A model generated the notes under the pieces. The model did no database searches. It was given only the letters and a program-made list of their open reading frames with translations, and was not told the origin of the DNA. Below are positions 52,293 to 61,489 of a DNA stretch of 64,000 bases, one piece after another. Every line of letters begins with the position of its first letter. Positions within the stretch are counted from its first letter, which is position 1. The position numbers were made by a program, and so were the translations under genes. The stretch is from Cyanobium sp. CACIAM 14 (GTDB lineage: Bacteria > Cyanobacteriota > Cyanobacteriia > PCC-6307 > Cyanobiaceae), in NCBI GenBank assembly GCA_000708525.1, contig JMRP01000004.1, forward strand, positions 1-64,000, given 5' to 3'.

Positions 52293-53534
52293 ATGGTCGA
52301 TCTCGCCACCTACCGGCCCAAGGGCGACAAGCGCAACAGCGCCTTCTTCGAGGAATTCCTGCCCCGCGTCTATGAGCGGCGGGCCAGGGCAGGCCTGGAG
52401 CAGGTGGTGGGGCCCATGGCGGCGGTGGTGATCCAGGTGGATCACGGCAATGGCCTGCCCTACTTGGCAGAACTCACCCTCACCACCCCCTACCGCTATC
52501 AGGAGTGCTGGCTGAATGCCACCCACCGGATCTATCTCCTCAGGGGAGGCGAGGACTTTCCCCGGCTGATCGTGCTGGAGCCCCTGTCCGACGACTTCGA
52601 GGATGAGGTCACACGCTGGAACGCGATGTATCCCCTCTCCATCGACAAGCCCAATGCCCGCTACATCGGTGAGATCTTCCGGGTGACATCCTGCCGGGAT
52701 CTGCGCTCGATTCTCGAGCCACAGAACATCCGCTTCGCTTATCCGGGCGAAACCGTCAATCCCTTCTACGCTTCAGCGCAGCTCAGTTTCACCTTCCTCT
52801 CCGACTACACCTACAACCGGGTCGGATACGTGGAACAGCCCCTGGACAGCCTGGAGACCCTTGATCCAGGCGATCGTGTGATACTGGACGAGCAGGCTCT
52901 CCTGCCTCTCACCAAAGCGGCCCGGCGCTATCGGGAGCACGGGCTGGAGGGCAAGATTCTGGGCATCGATCATCTCGCCACAAGGGTGCTGGCGGGTGAG
53001 CGGGAGGATGCGATTCTCGAGTATCTGACGATGGTCCCCTATTACTACTGGGGTTCCTACGACATCGTCGAGATGAACTCCTCCACGAACGTGACCCGCC
53101 ACCCCACACTGTCTGACGACAAGCTCTCGCCCGCCAGGGTGTTCACAGCCAACAACACTCCTTCCTATCTGAATTCCCTCGTGAACCTTCCCATGCCCAC
53201 GGAGGAGTTCGTACGCAATTTCGGTCGGCGCATGCATCACATCGCCTACGAGGTGGCTGATGGTGAGACCGATGGCCAGAAGAACGTGGACTTCGTGGTG
53301 CACACCCTTCAGCAGCTCGGCATCCCGTTCCTAGCCGACATTGTGGGCGAATGCAACGATGAGCCGAACCTGCGCCAGATCTTCTCCAGAAGCTCTGCCT
53401 ACTCCCTGCTGATCACCGAGTATGTGGAGCGCTGCATGGGCTACGACGGCTTCTTCACGCGCGAAAATGTGGCTGCGCTCACGGAGGCCGCCGGCCATGA
53501 GGAGCGCTACGAGCATGGCCACGTCTTCGACTGA
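52293..53534 (+). CDS. 4-hydroxyphenylpyruvate dioxygenase-like (VOC) protein
   Basis: The 413-residue protein. The C-terminal half (222-405) follows the order of the HPPD catalytic domain: GIDHLAT with His227, HHIAYEV with His316, LRQIFSRS, and LLITEYVER with Glu376, then GFFTRENVAALTEAAG, matching HPPD's GFGxGNFKALFEAIE. All three iron ligands are therefore present. The N-terminal half is divergent (MVDLATYRPKGDKRNSAFFE and onward). It may be homogentisate-forming or use another 2-oxo acid substrate. Confidence 0.68.
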   Translation: MVDLATYRPKGDKRNSAFFEEFLPRVYERRARAGLEQVVGPMAAVVIQVDHGNGLPYLAELTLTTPYRYQECWLNATHRIYLLRGGEDFPRLIVLEPLSDDFEDEVTRWNAMYPLSIDKPNARYIGEIFRVTSCRDLRSILEPQNIRFAYPGETVNPFYASAQLSFTFLSDYTYNRVGYVEQPLDSLETLDPGDRVILDEQALLPLTKAARRYREHGLEGKILGIDHLATRVLAGEREDAILEYLTMVPYYYWGSYDIVEMNSSTNVTRHPTLSDDKLSPARVFTANNTPSYLNSLVNLPMPTEEFVRNFGRRMHHIAYEVADGETDGQKNVDFVVHTLQQLGIPFLADIVGECNDEPNLRQIFSRSSAYSLLITEYVERCMGYDGFFTRENVAALTEAAGHEERYEHGHVFD

Positions 53535-53634
53535 GCGCGATCGTGTCGTTGAGCGTCCCAAGCGTGGGAGCCGTCCTGCCCCGAACCATGAGAGCATTGG
53601 TTAACGTGGTGAGACCTTTCGTAACAGAACCCCC

Positions 53635-53799
53635 ATGGGTGAGCTGATCCAGGCCACGGGCGCCCCACAGACTTCCCTGCTGCTCCCTGCCCTGCTCAGC
53701 GTTCTGGGTGTCGGTCTCTTCGCGCTGCTCCAGGCGGAGGCGGGCAACAACGATGACGACGACTCCCCCGGTGGCGGCCTGATGCAGCCTGTGGCCTGA
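53635..53799 (+). CDS. Small single-span membrane protein
   Basis: A 54-residue open frame starting at ATG: MGELIQATGAPQTS, then a hydrophobic helix LLLPALLSVLGVGLFALLQA, then an acidic tail with NNDDDDSPGGGLM. One membrane helix with an acidic C-terminus is typical of small thylakoid or plasma membrane subunits, but it matches no photosystem subunit I can recall. It is too short for most gene finders. Confidence 0.5.
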   Translation: MGELIQATGAPQTSLLLPALLSVLGVGLFALLQAEAGNNDDDDSPGGGLMQPVA

Positions 53800-53839
53800 G
53801 GCAAGCGGGGCCTGACCTGCCCGGACCCCTCAGCCTGGC

Positions 53840-54124
53840 TCAGCCCCGGCTGGGCCCATTCTCTGGCGGCAGGCTCGCCGCGCTGGCCTGTTTCGCCTTC
53901 CACGCCGCCGGCACCAGCACCAGGAAGAGAAGCCACCAGGCTCCGATCGCCAGTGCAACGCCCGCCGTCAGCCAGCGGAGGTGCAGCAGCTGCCAACTGG
54001 CCCCCACCACGATCAGCCCCGAGAGCAAGATGCTCCAGGGCTGACACCACCAGGGCTTCAGGTGCCAGAGCGAACGGATCGCGTCGGGCGGCTGGTGTTC
54101 TCCTGTTCCCTCAGGGCTTGGCAA
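53840..54124 (-). CDS. DUF6737 family membrane protein
   Basis: The 94-residue protein has an N-terminal WHLKPWWCQPWSIL motif and two hydrophobic segments (ILLSGLIVVGASWQLL and LTAGVALAIGAWWLLFLVLV). The LKPWWCQPWSI motif is what I recall for cyanobacterial DUF6737. The function is unknown. Its start overlaps the Ctp protease 3' end by 14 bases on the same strand, so it is likely the distal gene in the same transcript. Confidence 0.72.
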   Translation of the reverse strand: MPSPEGTGEHQPPDAIRSLWHLKPWWCQPWSILLSGLIVVGASWQLLHLRWLTAGVALAIGAWWLLFLVLVPAAWKAKQASAASLPPENGPSRG

Positions 54125-55442
54125 GGGCGGAGGGAAGATTGGCGCTTCCGGGCTGGAAGGCCCTCTGAAGGATCGCCCCGGCCTGAATCTGCTTGCGCAG
54201 GGTGGATTCGGCCACCCTGTACTGGCTGTCCCGGTTGGTGCCGATGTCCTCCAGCTTGAGCCGCTGGGCCTCCTGCTCGGTCATCTTCGCCGGGACGTCC
54301 GGGTCGATGCCGTGCTTGTGGATGTCCCGGTTGCGCGGCGTCAGGTACTTGGCGATGGTCACGGTCATCCCCGAGCCATCGGAGAGCCCGCGCACGGACT
54401 GCACCAGTCCCTTGCCGAAGGTCTTCTGCCCGACCAGCACGGCGCGGTTGTTGTCCTGCAGGGCGCCGGAGAGAATTTCGCTGGCACTCGCCGAACCCTC
54501 GTTGACCAGCACCACCAGGGGCTTGGTGGTGAGCGCCTGGCCGGTGGCCCGCTTCACGTCCTGGATGCCGTCGCGGGTCTTGGTGGAGACGATGATCCCC
54601 TCATTGATCCACTGGCGGGCGATCTCGACGCTCGCCACCAGCAGACCGCCGGGGTTGCTGCGCAGATCCAGCACGTAGCCGCTGACCCCCTTGGCCTCCA
54701 GGTCCCTCACCGCGGCACGCATGTCCTTGGCGGCGGTGGCACTGAACTGCTTGAGGCGGATGTACCCGATCCTGGTGCCGTCAGAGGTGGTGTTCACCTG
54801 GTGGCTGACGGCGTGGATCTCGATCAGTTCCCTGGTGAGAGGGGTGTGGATGTTCTGCCCCTTGCGGCGCAGCACCAGGTTGACCGTGGTGCCGGCCTTG
54901 CCCCTGATCAGCTTCACCGCATCCTCGGTGCTCATGCCCTTGGTGCTCTTGCCGTCGATCGAGACGATCACGTCCTTGGGTTGCACGCCGGCACGGGACG
55001 CCGGCGAACCTTCGATCGGTGCGATGACGACCAGTTCCTTGGTCTCCTTGTCAACGCTCAGTTGGATGCCCACCCCGGAGAGCTCCCCGGAGGTGTCGAT
55101 CTGCATCTCCTTGAATTCCCGCGGATCCAGGAAGCGGGTGTAGGGATCATCAAGGGTGCCGAGCATGCCGCGGATGCCCTCGTAGGCATCCTTGGGGGTG
55201 GCGTAGCTCTTGGCCAGCACGCTGCGGCGCAGCTCACGCCAGTGATCCGGCGTGTACTTGCCGGTGGTGTCCAGGTAATCGCGGAAGACGATCTGCCAGG
55301 CCTGGTCCATCACCTCCTTGGGGCTGTCGCTGATCGACACGCTCCCTGTGGGGGACAGCACCATTTCCCGGGCCATCACCGCCGTGGCGGCACAGGCACC
55401 GAGCCCAACAAGCACAACCACGGTGGCGCGGCCTCTTCCCAT
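54111..55442 (-). CDS. Carboxyl-terminal processing protease (S41)
   Basis: The 443-residue protease has an N-terminal signal (ATVVVLVGLGACAATAVMA), a PDZ domain (about 120-210, VVIAPIEGSPASRAGVQPKDVI) and the peptidase with catalytic Ser in EGSASASEIL and Lys in GQKTFGKGLVQ. Members trim precursors in the periplasm or thylakoid lumen, including D1 in CtpA. Which Ctp this is (A, B or C) is uncertain; it looks closest to CtpB/C. It starts at the ATG MGRGRATV. Confidence 0.93.
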   Translation of the reverse strand: MGRGRATVVVLVGLGACAATAVMAREMVLSPTGSVSISDSPKEVMDQAWQIVFRDYLDTTGKYTPDHWRELRRSVLAKSYATPKDAYEGIRGMLGTLDDPYTRFLDPREFKEMQIDTSGELSGVGIQLSVDKETKELVVIAPIEGSPASRAGVQPKDVIVSIDGKSTKGMSTEDAVKLIRGKAGTTVNLVLRRKGQNIHTPLTRELIEIHAVSHQVNTTSDGTRIGYIRLKQFSATAAKDMRAAVRDLEAKGVSGYVLDLRSNPGGLLVASVEIARQWINEGIIVSTKTRDGIQDVKRATGQALTTKPLVVLVNEGSASASEILSGALQDNNRAVLVGQKTFGKGLVQSVRGLSDGSGMTVTIAKYLTPRNRDIHKHGIDPDVPAKMTEQEAQRLKLEDIGTNRDSQYRVAESTLRKQIQAGAILQRAFQPGSANLPSALAKP

Positions 55443-55507
55443 GCAGGGGAACCTCGAGGAGTCAGGAACGTCGTTCCAACGTAGCGCCGATGGGAGGGGG
55501 TTTTCCC

Positions 55508-56764
55508 TCAGGGGTCGACCCACCGACCATCTTCCCGGATCAGGGCGATCAGGGCCTCCACCCCCTCGGACTCCGGCACACGCCTGATTTCATCACGCCC
55601 CCTGTACAGGGAGATGGTGCCGGGGGTCTTGCCCACGTAGCCGTAGTCGGCGTCGGCCATCTCGCCAGGGCCGTTGACGATGCAGCCCATGACGGCGATG
55701 TCCAGGCCGGTGAGGTGGGCGGTGGCGGAGCGCACCTTGTGGAGCACCTCTTCGAGGTTGAAGAGGGTGCGGCCGCAGCTCGGGCAGGCCACGTACTCCA
55801 CCATCGTCTTGCGCAGGCCGAGGGCCTGCAGGATCGAGTAACAGACAGGGATCTCCTTCTCAGGCGCCTCGGTGAGCGAGACGCGGATCGTGTCCCCCAG
55901 CCCCTCGGCCAGCAGGGTGGCGATGCCCGCGGTGCTCTTGATCCGGCCGTAGTCGCCGTCCCCCGCTTCGGTCACCCCCAGGTGGAGGGGGTAGCGGAAA
56001 CCCTCGGCGTCCATGCGGTCGGCGATCATCCGGTAGGCGGCGAGCATCACCGGCGCCCGCGAGGCCTTCATCGACACCACGATGTCGTGGTAATCGAGGT
56101 CGTCGCAGAGGCGGATGAACTCCAGGGCCGACTCGGTCATGCCAAGCGGTGTGTCGCCGTAGGTGAAGAGCATGCGCTCGGCCAGCGAGCCGTGGTTCAC
56201 GCCGAGCCGCAGGGGCTTGCCCTGGGCCTTGAGGGCCTTCACCAGGGGTTCGAGGTTCTCGCGGATGCGGGAGCCGATGGCAGCGAACTCCTCAGGCGTG
56301 TATTCGGTGCGCCGGGGATCGGGCTTCTCGAACACGAACAGCCCCGGGTTGATGCGGATCTTGTCGACATGGTCGAGCACCTCCAGGGCGATGCGCACGC
56401 CGTTGTGGTGCACGTCGGCCACCAGGGGCACGGGGCGATAGGTAGCCCCCAGGCGACGACGGATCTCTCCCACCGCCTTGGCATGGGCCAGGCTGGGCAC
56501 CGTGAGGCGCACGATCTCGCAGCCGGCCTCGTGCAGGCGTCGGATGCCGGCGGTGGCGCCTTCGACATCGAGGGTGTCCTCGTTGATCATCGACTGCACC
56601 ACCACCGGGTGCTCGCTGCCCACCATCACGTCTCCGACGCGCACGCTCCGGGTGGGCCGCCGGCGGATCACCGTGTCGTAGCGGGGGTTGGCTGCCCAGT
56701 CCGGAGCGGGGGTCTGGCCGGCGCCGGAGACCGGGGGGGCACTGGGGGCCTGGGCGGCGCTCAT
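55508..56764 (-). CDS. ispG: 4-hydroxy-3-methylbut-2-enyl diphosphate synthase (IspG/GcpE)
   Basis: The 418-residue iron-sulfur enzyme of the MEP isoprenoid pathway. [26 protein letters not shown] is the start of the TIM-barrel, and the 4Fe-4S cysteines are in VACPSCGRT and in [11 protein letters not shown]. The Met before SAAQAPSAP is taken as the start; an upstream Met is 12 codons earlier. It supplies precursors for carotenoids, chlorophyll tail and quinones. Confidence 0.95.
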   Translation of the reverse strand: MSAAQAPSAPPVSGAGQTPAPDWAANPRYDTVIRRRPTRSVRVGDVMVGSEHPVVVQSMINEDTLDVEGATAGIRRLHEAGCEIVRLTVPSLAHAKAVGEIRRRLGATYRPVPLVADVHHNGVRIALEVLDHVDKIRINPGLFVFEKPDPRRTEYTPEEFAAIGSRIRENLEPLVKALKAQGKPLRLGVNHGSLAERMLFTYGDTPLGMTESALEFIRLCDDLDYHDIVVSMKASRAPVMLAAYRMIADRMDAEGFRYPLHLGVTEAGDGDYGRIKSTAGIATLLAEGLGDTIRVSLTEAPEKEIPVCYSILQALGLRKTMVEYVACPSCGRTLFNLEEVLHKVRSATAHLTGLDIAVMGCIVNGPGEMADADYGYVGKTPGTISLYRGRDEIRRVPESEGVEALIALIREDGRWVDP

Positions 56765-56834
56765 CGCTGCGGAGACGCTGACGTGGCCAAACCATGGCAC
56801 ACCCGACGTCCAGGTCGACGACCCCGCGGCCGCT

Positions 56835-57497
56835 TCAGCCGGGGGGGGCTGCCGCTCCCGAGGTCATGGCCTCCAGCCTGCGCCGCACCTCCTGCAGGTC
56901 CTGCCAGGTGAGCCAGCGGGGACTCCCCTTCTGGCGGGAGGGATTGCGGAGCAGATAGGAGGGGTGGAACACCGGCATCACCCAGCGGCCCTGCCAGGGG
57001 TGCCACTGCCCCCGCAACCGGGTGATCCCCCCTCGGATGCCGAGCACCCCCTCGAGGGCCGTGGCCCCTGCGAGAATGACCACGGGCGGATCCACCGCTT
57101 CGATCTGGATGGCCAGCCAGGGTTCGCAGGCTCGCATCTCCTCGGGAGTGGGCTTGCGGTTGTCGGGGGGCCGGCACTTCACCACATTGCAGATGTAGAC
57201 GTCCTGATTGCTGTCAAGGGACACGCTCGCCAGCATCTGGTCGAGCAGCTGGCCGGCCCTGCCCACGAAAGGCAGTCCGGTGGCGTCCTCCTGGGCGCCG
57301 GGTCCTTCGCCGATCACCATCAGCCGGGCGTGCGGATTCCCCCGGCTGATCACCACCTGCTGCCGGCCGGCGGCCAGTCCGCAGCGGCGGCAGGCGTCGC
57401 AACGCTCCCGCAGATTCGCCAGATCCGCGGCGGGCTCCGGAACGGCGAACAGGGAGCCCTGCTGGGAATCGACGACCATCGGCCCATCCTCGACCAT
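56835..57497 (-). CDS. Family 4/5 uracil-DNA glycosylase
   Basis: The 220-residue protein has the 4Fe-4S cysteines CDACRRC near the N-terminus and two more in [12 protein letters not shown] and ACEPW. UDG motif [21 protein letters not shown] and late motif HPSYLLRNP are present. It removes uracil from DNA before base excision repair. It is convergent with the aminotransferase gene upstream on the map and shares the strand with ispG. Confidence 0.92.
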   Translation of the reverse strand: MVEDGPMVVDSQQGSLFAVPEPAADLANLRERCDACRRCGLAAGRQQVVISRGNPHARLMVIGEGPGAQEDATGLPFVGRAGQLLDQMLASVSLDSNQDVYICNVVKCRPPDNRKPTPEEMRACEPWLAIQIEAVDPPVVILAGATALEGVLGIRGGITRLRGQWHPWQGRWVMPVFHPSYLLRNPSRQKGSPRWLTWQDLQEVRRRLEAMTSGAAAPPG

Positions 57498-57657
57498 TCC
57501 CCCGGCAGCCTTGCCGGCGCCCCCCCCCGCAGCGGAGGGCGCCGCAGTGATGCATCAACCGGTGCCGATGGCGCCCCGCTGCAACGCAGCGGCAGGGGCA
57601 TGGGGCAAGATGACCCGATTGCCCCAAGGCGCCCCTCCGCTGGTGCCCGCTCCGCCC

Positions 57658-58836
57658 ATGCCGGCCCTGATGACGCTCTCCGCCCGGGCGCAGGCGCTGC
57701 AGCCATCCCTCACCCTCGCCATCAGCGCCAAGGCCCGGGAGCTGCGCAGCCAGGGCAGGGACATCTGCAGTCTCAGCGCCGGCGAACCCGACTTCGACAC
57801 TCCTGCCTTCATCCGCGAGGCAGCCACACAGGCTCTGGAGGCCGGGCATACCCGTTACGGTCCGGTGGCCGGTGAGCCGGACCTGCGCGAGGCCATCGCC
57901 ACCAAGCTGAGCGACGAGAACGGCGTTCCCACCCGGGGCGATCAGGTGCTGGTGACCAACGGCGGCAAACAGGCCCTGTACAACCTCTTCCAGGTCCTGC
58001 TGGATCCTGGCGATGAGGTGCTGCTGCCCGCTCCCTACTGGCTGAGCTATCCGGAGATGGCCCATCTGGCGGGCGCCAGCGTGCGTTGTCTGCCCACCGA
58101 CGCCAGCACCGGGTTCCGGTTCGGTCCGGAGCAGCTGGAGGCGGCCATCACCTCCGCCAGCCGCCTGCTCGTGCTCAACAGCCCTTCCAATCCCACCGGA
58201 ATGGTGCTCGGCCGCTCCGAACTCGAGGCCATCGCGGAGGTGCTGCGCCGCCATCCCGCCGTTTCGGTGGTGTGCGACGAGATCTACGAGATGCTGCTCT
58301 CGCCGGGGCATGCCCACCACAGCCTGGCGGCGGTGGCACCGGACCTGGCGGAGAGGATCTTCATCGTTAACGGCTTCGCCAAGGGGTGGGCCATGACCGG
58401 CTGGCGCGTCGGCTGGCTGGCCGGGGCCCGCCACGTCGTGGCCGCCGCCAGTGCCCTGCAGAGTCAGAGCACCAGCAACGTCTGCAGTTTCGCCCAGTTC
58501 GGGGCCCTGGCGGCCGTCAGCGGTTCCCGTGACTGTGTGCGGGAGATGGCGGCCGAGTTCAGCGTTCGCCGCTCCCGGCTCAGCGACGGACTGATGGCCA
58601 TCGAGGGTCTCGAGCTGCTGCCTCCCCAGGGCGCCTTTTACGCCTTCCCGGACGTGAGTGCCTGGGGACTGGACTCGATGACCCTCTGCCGTCGGCTCCT
58701 GGAGGAGGTGGGCCTCGCGGTGGTGCCCGGGGCCGCCTTCGGCGACGACCGTTGCATCCGCCTTTCCTGCGCAGCCTCCCCGGCCACGATCGACGACGGA
58801 CTCGACCGACTGCGGCGCTTCGGCGAGGGCCTCTGA
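57658..58836 (+). CDS. Aspartate aminotransferase-like PLP enzyme
   Basis: The 392-residue class I aminotransferase has a substrate start DICSLSAGEPDFDTP, GGKQALYNLF, NSPSNPTGMVL, DEIYEMLL, and the PLP lysine in VNGFAKGWAMTGWRVGW near residue 243. These are the family hallmarks of AspC-like enzymes. Substrates are likely aspartate, glutamate or aromatic amino acids. The ATG at 57658 is chosen; a downstream ATG at 57670 is an alternative. Confidence 0.92.
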   Translation: MPALMTLSARAQALQPSLTLAISAKARELRSQGRDICSLSAGEPDFDTPAFIREAATQALEAGHTRYGPVAGEPDLREAIATKLSDENGVPTRGDQVLVTNGGKQALYNLFQVLLDPGDEVLLPAPYWLSYPEMAHLAGASVRCLPTDASTGFRFGPEQLEAAITSASRLLVLNSPSNPTGMVLGRSELEAIAEVLRRHPAVSVVCDEIYEMLLSPGHAHHSLAAVAPDLAERIFIVNGFAKGWAMTGWRVGWLAGARHVVAAASALQSQSTSNVCSFAQFGALAAVSGSRDCVREMAAEFSVRRSRLSDGLMAIEGLELLPPQGAFYAFPDVSAWGLDSMTLCRRLLEEVGLAVVPGAAFGDDRCIRLSCAASPATIDDGLDRLRRFGEGL

Positions 58837-58881
58837 ATCCCCCTGCCGGTGCGGGAAGATCCCTCCAGCCCGGTCGTGCCG

Positions 58882-59553
58882 ATGCAGGTTCCCAAGAAGC
58901 TGGTGGTGCTCGGTGACAGCGGGGTCTACGGCTGGGGGGATCCGGATCAGGGGGGCTGGTGCGAGCGCCTGCGCCGCCACTGGATGGGCCTGCCCCAGGG
59001 ACCTGTCCTGTACGGCCTCGGCGTGCGGGGCGACGGCCTGGAGCGACTGGCGGCACGCATCGAGGCGGAGGTCACCTGCCGCGGCGAGCTGAGACGCCAG
59101 CGGCCCCAGGGGATCATGCTCTCCATCGGCCTCAACGACACGGCCCGGGTGGGACGTCCCGACGGCCGTCACCAGCTGGCGCCGGAAGCGTTCCTGTTCG
59201 GCCTGCAGCAGTTGCTGCCTCGCCTGCGGGCCATCGCACCGGTGCTGGTGCTGGGCTTGACACCGGTGGATGAGGCGGCGATGCCCTTCGCAGGGATGCT
59301 CTGGTACGACCTGGCCACCATCCGTCGCTTCGAGGCCCTGCTGGAGGAGGCCTGCATGGAGGCCGATCTCCCCTTTCTGCCTCTGCTCGATGATCTGCTG
59401 GCCGATCCTGCCTGGTTGCAGTGGATCTGCGCCGATGGCCTGCACCTCAACGGCGACGGCCATGGGCAGATCTACGCGCGGGTGCGCCAGTGGCCGGCCC
59501 TGCTGCAGTGGGCCCAACTGGAACTCCACACCGGCGTCTCCCTTGCCATCTGA
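58882..59553 (+). CDS. SGNH/GDSL-family hydrolase
   Basis: The 223-residue protein starts at ATG, with a GTG 11 codons upstream as alternative. Blocks: I GDSGVYGWGD with the catalytic Ser, III with GLND, and V in DGLHLNGDGH with Asp and His of the triad. Such hydrolases act as lipases, esterases or thioesterases. No signal peptide is present, so it is likely cytoplasmic. It precedes the short gene and the sigma factor on the same strand. Confidence 0.9.
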   Translation: MQVPKKLVVLGDSGVYGWGDPDQGGWCERLRRHWMGLPQGPVLYGLGVRGDGLERLAARIEAEVTCRGELRRQRPQGIMLSIGLNDTARVGRPDGRHQLAPEAFLFGLQQLLPRLRAIAPVLVLGLTPVDEAAMPFAGMLWYDLATIRRFEALLEEACMEADLPFLPLLDDLLADPAWLQWICADGLHLNGDGHGQIYARVRQWPALLQWAQLELHTGVSLAI

Positions 59554-59755
59554 GCGGATCGAGCGGATCACCCGATGGAGTGAACGGTTTTCCTTCGATG
59601 CGGTGATCCTGCATCGGCCTGCGGAGTGGAGCCTGGAAGGACGGACCCCACCGGAATCGCTGCCGTGGATCGACCCCCTCCCCTCCCCCTCCGCCTCCCC
59701 CGCCGCTGGTGACAGCCCGGCGGCCCTCCCTGCCGGAACGCTGCCGGGACTGTGA
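59543..59755 (+). CDS. Small hypothetical protein before the sigma factor
   Basis: A 70-residue frame starting at TTG overlaps the SGNH stop by 11 bases. It has an ordered N-terminal block SERIERITRWSERFSFDAVILHRPAEWSLEGR and a Ser/Pro/Ala tail. The ordered block looks protein-like and plausibly conserved, but I have no family for it. It ends 16 bases before the ATG of the sigma factor and could be co-transcribed. Confidence 0.45.
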   Translation: MPSERIERITRWSERFSFDAVILHRPAEWSLEGRTPPESLPWIDPLPSPSASPAAGDSPAALPAGTLPGL

Positions 59756-59771
59756 CGCCGGCCCTGGAGCG

Positions 59772-60599
59772 ATGATCGATCGGCCGGCCCGCAATCGGAG
59801 ACGGCTGCAGGCGTACGCGGAGGCTCCTGACCCGGAGAGCCGGCTGCACTGGCGCAACCTGCTGGTCGCCGACAATCTCTCGCTCGTCTATGCCATCGCC
59901 GGGCGCCAGAGCAGGGACGCCGCCCTGGGTTTCGAAGACCTGGCCCAGGTGGGCAGCCTGGGCCTGATCAAGGCTGTGGAGGCTTTCGACCCCAGTCGCA
60001 AGGTCAGGTTCAGCAGCTTCGCGGTGCCCTACATCCAGGGGGCGATGCGGCAGGAACGGCGGGACCGTCAGGCGCTGGTGCGCATTCCCCGGCCCCTCTG
60101 GGAGCTGCACCAGCAGATGCACGGGGTGCAGGAGGAGCGTCGTCGCCAGGGCCTCGGGCCCCTGCGGGGAGCTGCCCTGGCCGAACGCCTGGGTTGTGAT
60201 CTCCGGCGGCTCGACGAGGTTCTGGCCCTGGACGGCACCCGCAGCGTGCGCAGTCTCGATGCCCCTCTGGCGGGCGGTGACACCGGCGGGGAGGCCCCCG
60301 CCACCCTGCTGGATCTGCTGGCCGCTCCCGAGGACCAGGCTGACGAGCCAGTGGCGGACGCCGATGCCCAGGTCGCCGAGCGCCAATGGTTGCGGCAGCA
60401 GCTGGAAGCCCTGGATCCCCAGCTGAGGGAACTGCTGGTAGGCCGGATCCAGGTGGGCTGCACCTGGGTGGAGCTAGGCCGCAAGCTGGGCATGCCGCCA
60501 CGCCAGGCCCAGCGTCGCTGTGATGCCGCGCTCGATCGCCTGCGTCGCGCCGCCCTCGCCTGGCGTGAGGCCCGCGAGCGCGCCGGTGGGGTCGCCTGA
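59772..60599 (+). CDS. Alternative RNA polymerase sigma factor, group 3-like
   Basis: The 275-residue sigma-70 family protein has region 2 with NLSLVYAIAGRQSRDAALGFEDLAQVGSLGLIKAVEAFDP and RFSSFAVPYIQGAMRQERRD, a region 3 and a degenerate region 4 with an HTH (VELGRKLGMPPRQAQRRCDAALDRLR). Small size and missing group 1 N-terminus indicate group 3. The ATG chosen is the one before IDRPARNRRR. It may control motility, stress or pilus genes. Confidence 0.88.
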   Translation: MIDRPARNRRRLQAYAEAPDPESRLHWRNLLVADNLSLVYAIAGRQSRDAALGFEDLAQVGSLGLIKAVEAFDPSRKVRFSSFAVPYIQGAMRQERRDRQALVRIPRPLWELHQQMHGVQEERRRQGLGPLRGAALAERLGCDLRRLDEVLALDGTRSVRSLDAPLAGGDTGGEAPATLLDLLAAPEDQADEPVADADAQVAERQWLRQQLEALDPQLRELLVGRIQVGCTWVELGRKLGMPPRQAQRRCDAALDRLRRAALAWREARERAGGVA

Positions 60600-60621
60600 G
60601 CCTCCCCTGTCCCACGGCGGC

Positions 60622-61398
60622 TCAGATCATCGGGGTCCGAAGCCAGGGAACCACCCCCCCCTGCAGCAATCCCAGGGTCAGCAGGGCGGCCAGCAGGGTC
60701 TGCAGTCCGTTGACGAGCTCGTTGCTGAGCCATGGCCAGCGACGCTGCAGGGTGGCGCCCACCACGCTCTCCGCCAGCGTCGCCAGCAGCCCCACGCCGC
60801 TCACCAGGGCCGCCAGGGGCCAGCCGCGGATCAGGCCCAGGGCCAGCATCACCAGGCTCATCAGGGCGCTGCCCAGCAGGCTGGCGGCCGTGCCCTCCAG
60901 GCTGATGGCTCCCTCTGTGCCGGGCGGTACCGGCCGCAGACTGATGATCAGCACCGTGTGGCGGCCCCAGCGCTTGCCGATCTCGCTGCCGAAGGTGTCA
61001 CCCAGCTTGGCGGCGAAGCTGGCGGCGAAGGCCGCCAGCAGCAGCGGCACGGCCCCGGCGGCCGCCCGGGTGGCCAGCAGGGCCAGCAGGGTTCCCACCA
61101 GGGCGGAACCCCAGACGTTCTCCGGCCCGCGGCGTCCTCCACGGCTCTCGGCCAGTCCCCGGTCGTGCTTGTGGCGGAAGCCCAATTTCGTCACCAGGCT
61201 GCCCAGGGCCAGGTAGGCGACCACCGCCAGCCAGCCCCGCCAACCCAGGCTTCCCCACAGCAGGGTGCCGAGGATTCCCGCATGCACCCACCCCTGGGGT
61301 GTGAGCAGCGGCACCCTCTGGGCCAGAGCGATCAGCAGTCCGTTGATCCCCAGGGCGGCCAGCCAGTGGTGCAGGTCCTGAGGGGGCAGCGACACCAT
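60622..61398 (-). CDS. DUF92 / TIGR00297 membrane protein, phytyl-phosphate kinase (VTE6) homologue
   Basis: The 258-residue polytopic protein carries GRRGPENVWGSALVGTLLAL and LGDTFGSEIGKRWG, the motifs of the TIGR00297 family that includes plant VTE6. This enzyme phosphorylates phytyl-phosphate to phytyl-diphosphate, recycling chlorophyll phytol for tocopherol and phylloquinone. The role in this organism is by homology only. It is convergent with the sigma factor. Confidence 0.85.
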   Translation of the reverse strand: MVSLPPQDLHHWLAALGINGLLIALAQRVPLLTPQGWVHAGILGTLLWGSLGWRGWLAVVAYLALGSLVTKLGFRHKHDRGLAESRGGRRGPENVWGSALVGTLLALLATRAAAGAVPLLLAAFAASFAAKLGDTFGSEIGKRWGRHTVLIISLRPVPPGTEGAISLEGTAASLLGSALMSLVMLALGLIRGWPLAALVSGVGLLATLAESVVGATLQRRWPWLSNELVNGLQTLLAALLTLGLLQGGVVPWLRTPMI

Positions 61399-61489
61399 GG
61401 CGGCGAGCCGATGTGTTGCACAGGTCTAAGCGGAGCACTGCGCGGCGGCACCTCCGGCGGATAATCCCTCCATCCGGCGGTGCTCTGCG

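Noticed and set aside
57208-57657. N-terminal extension of the aminotransferase
   Set aside because: The open frame continues 150 codons upstream, but it runs antisense through the uracil-DNA glycosylase start, and the family N-terminus is at TLSARAQALQPS.
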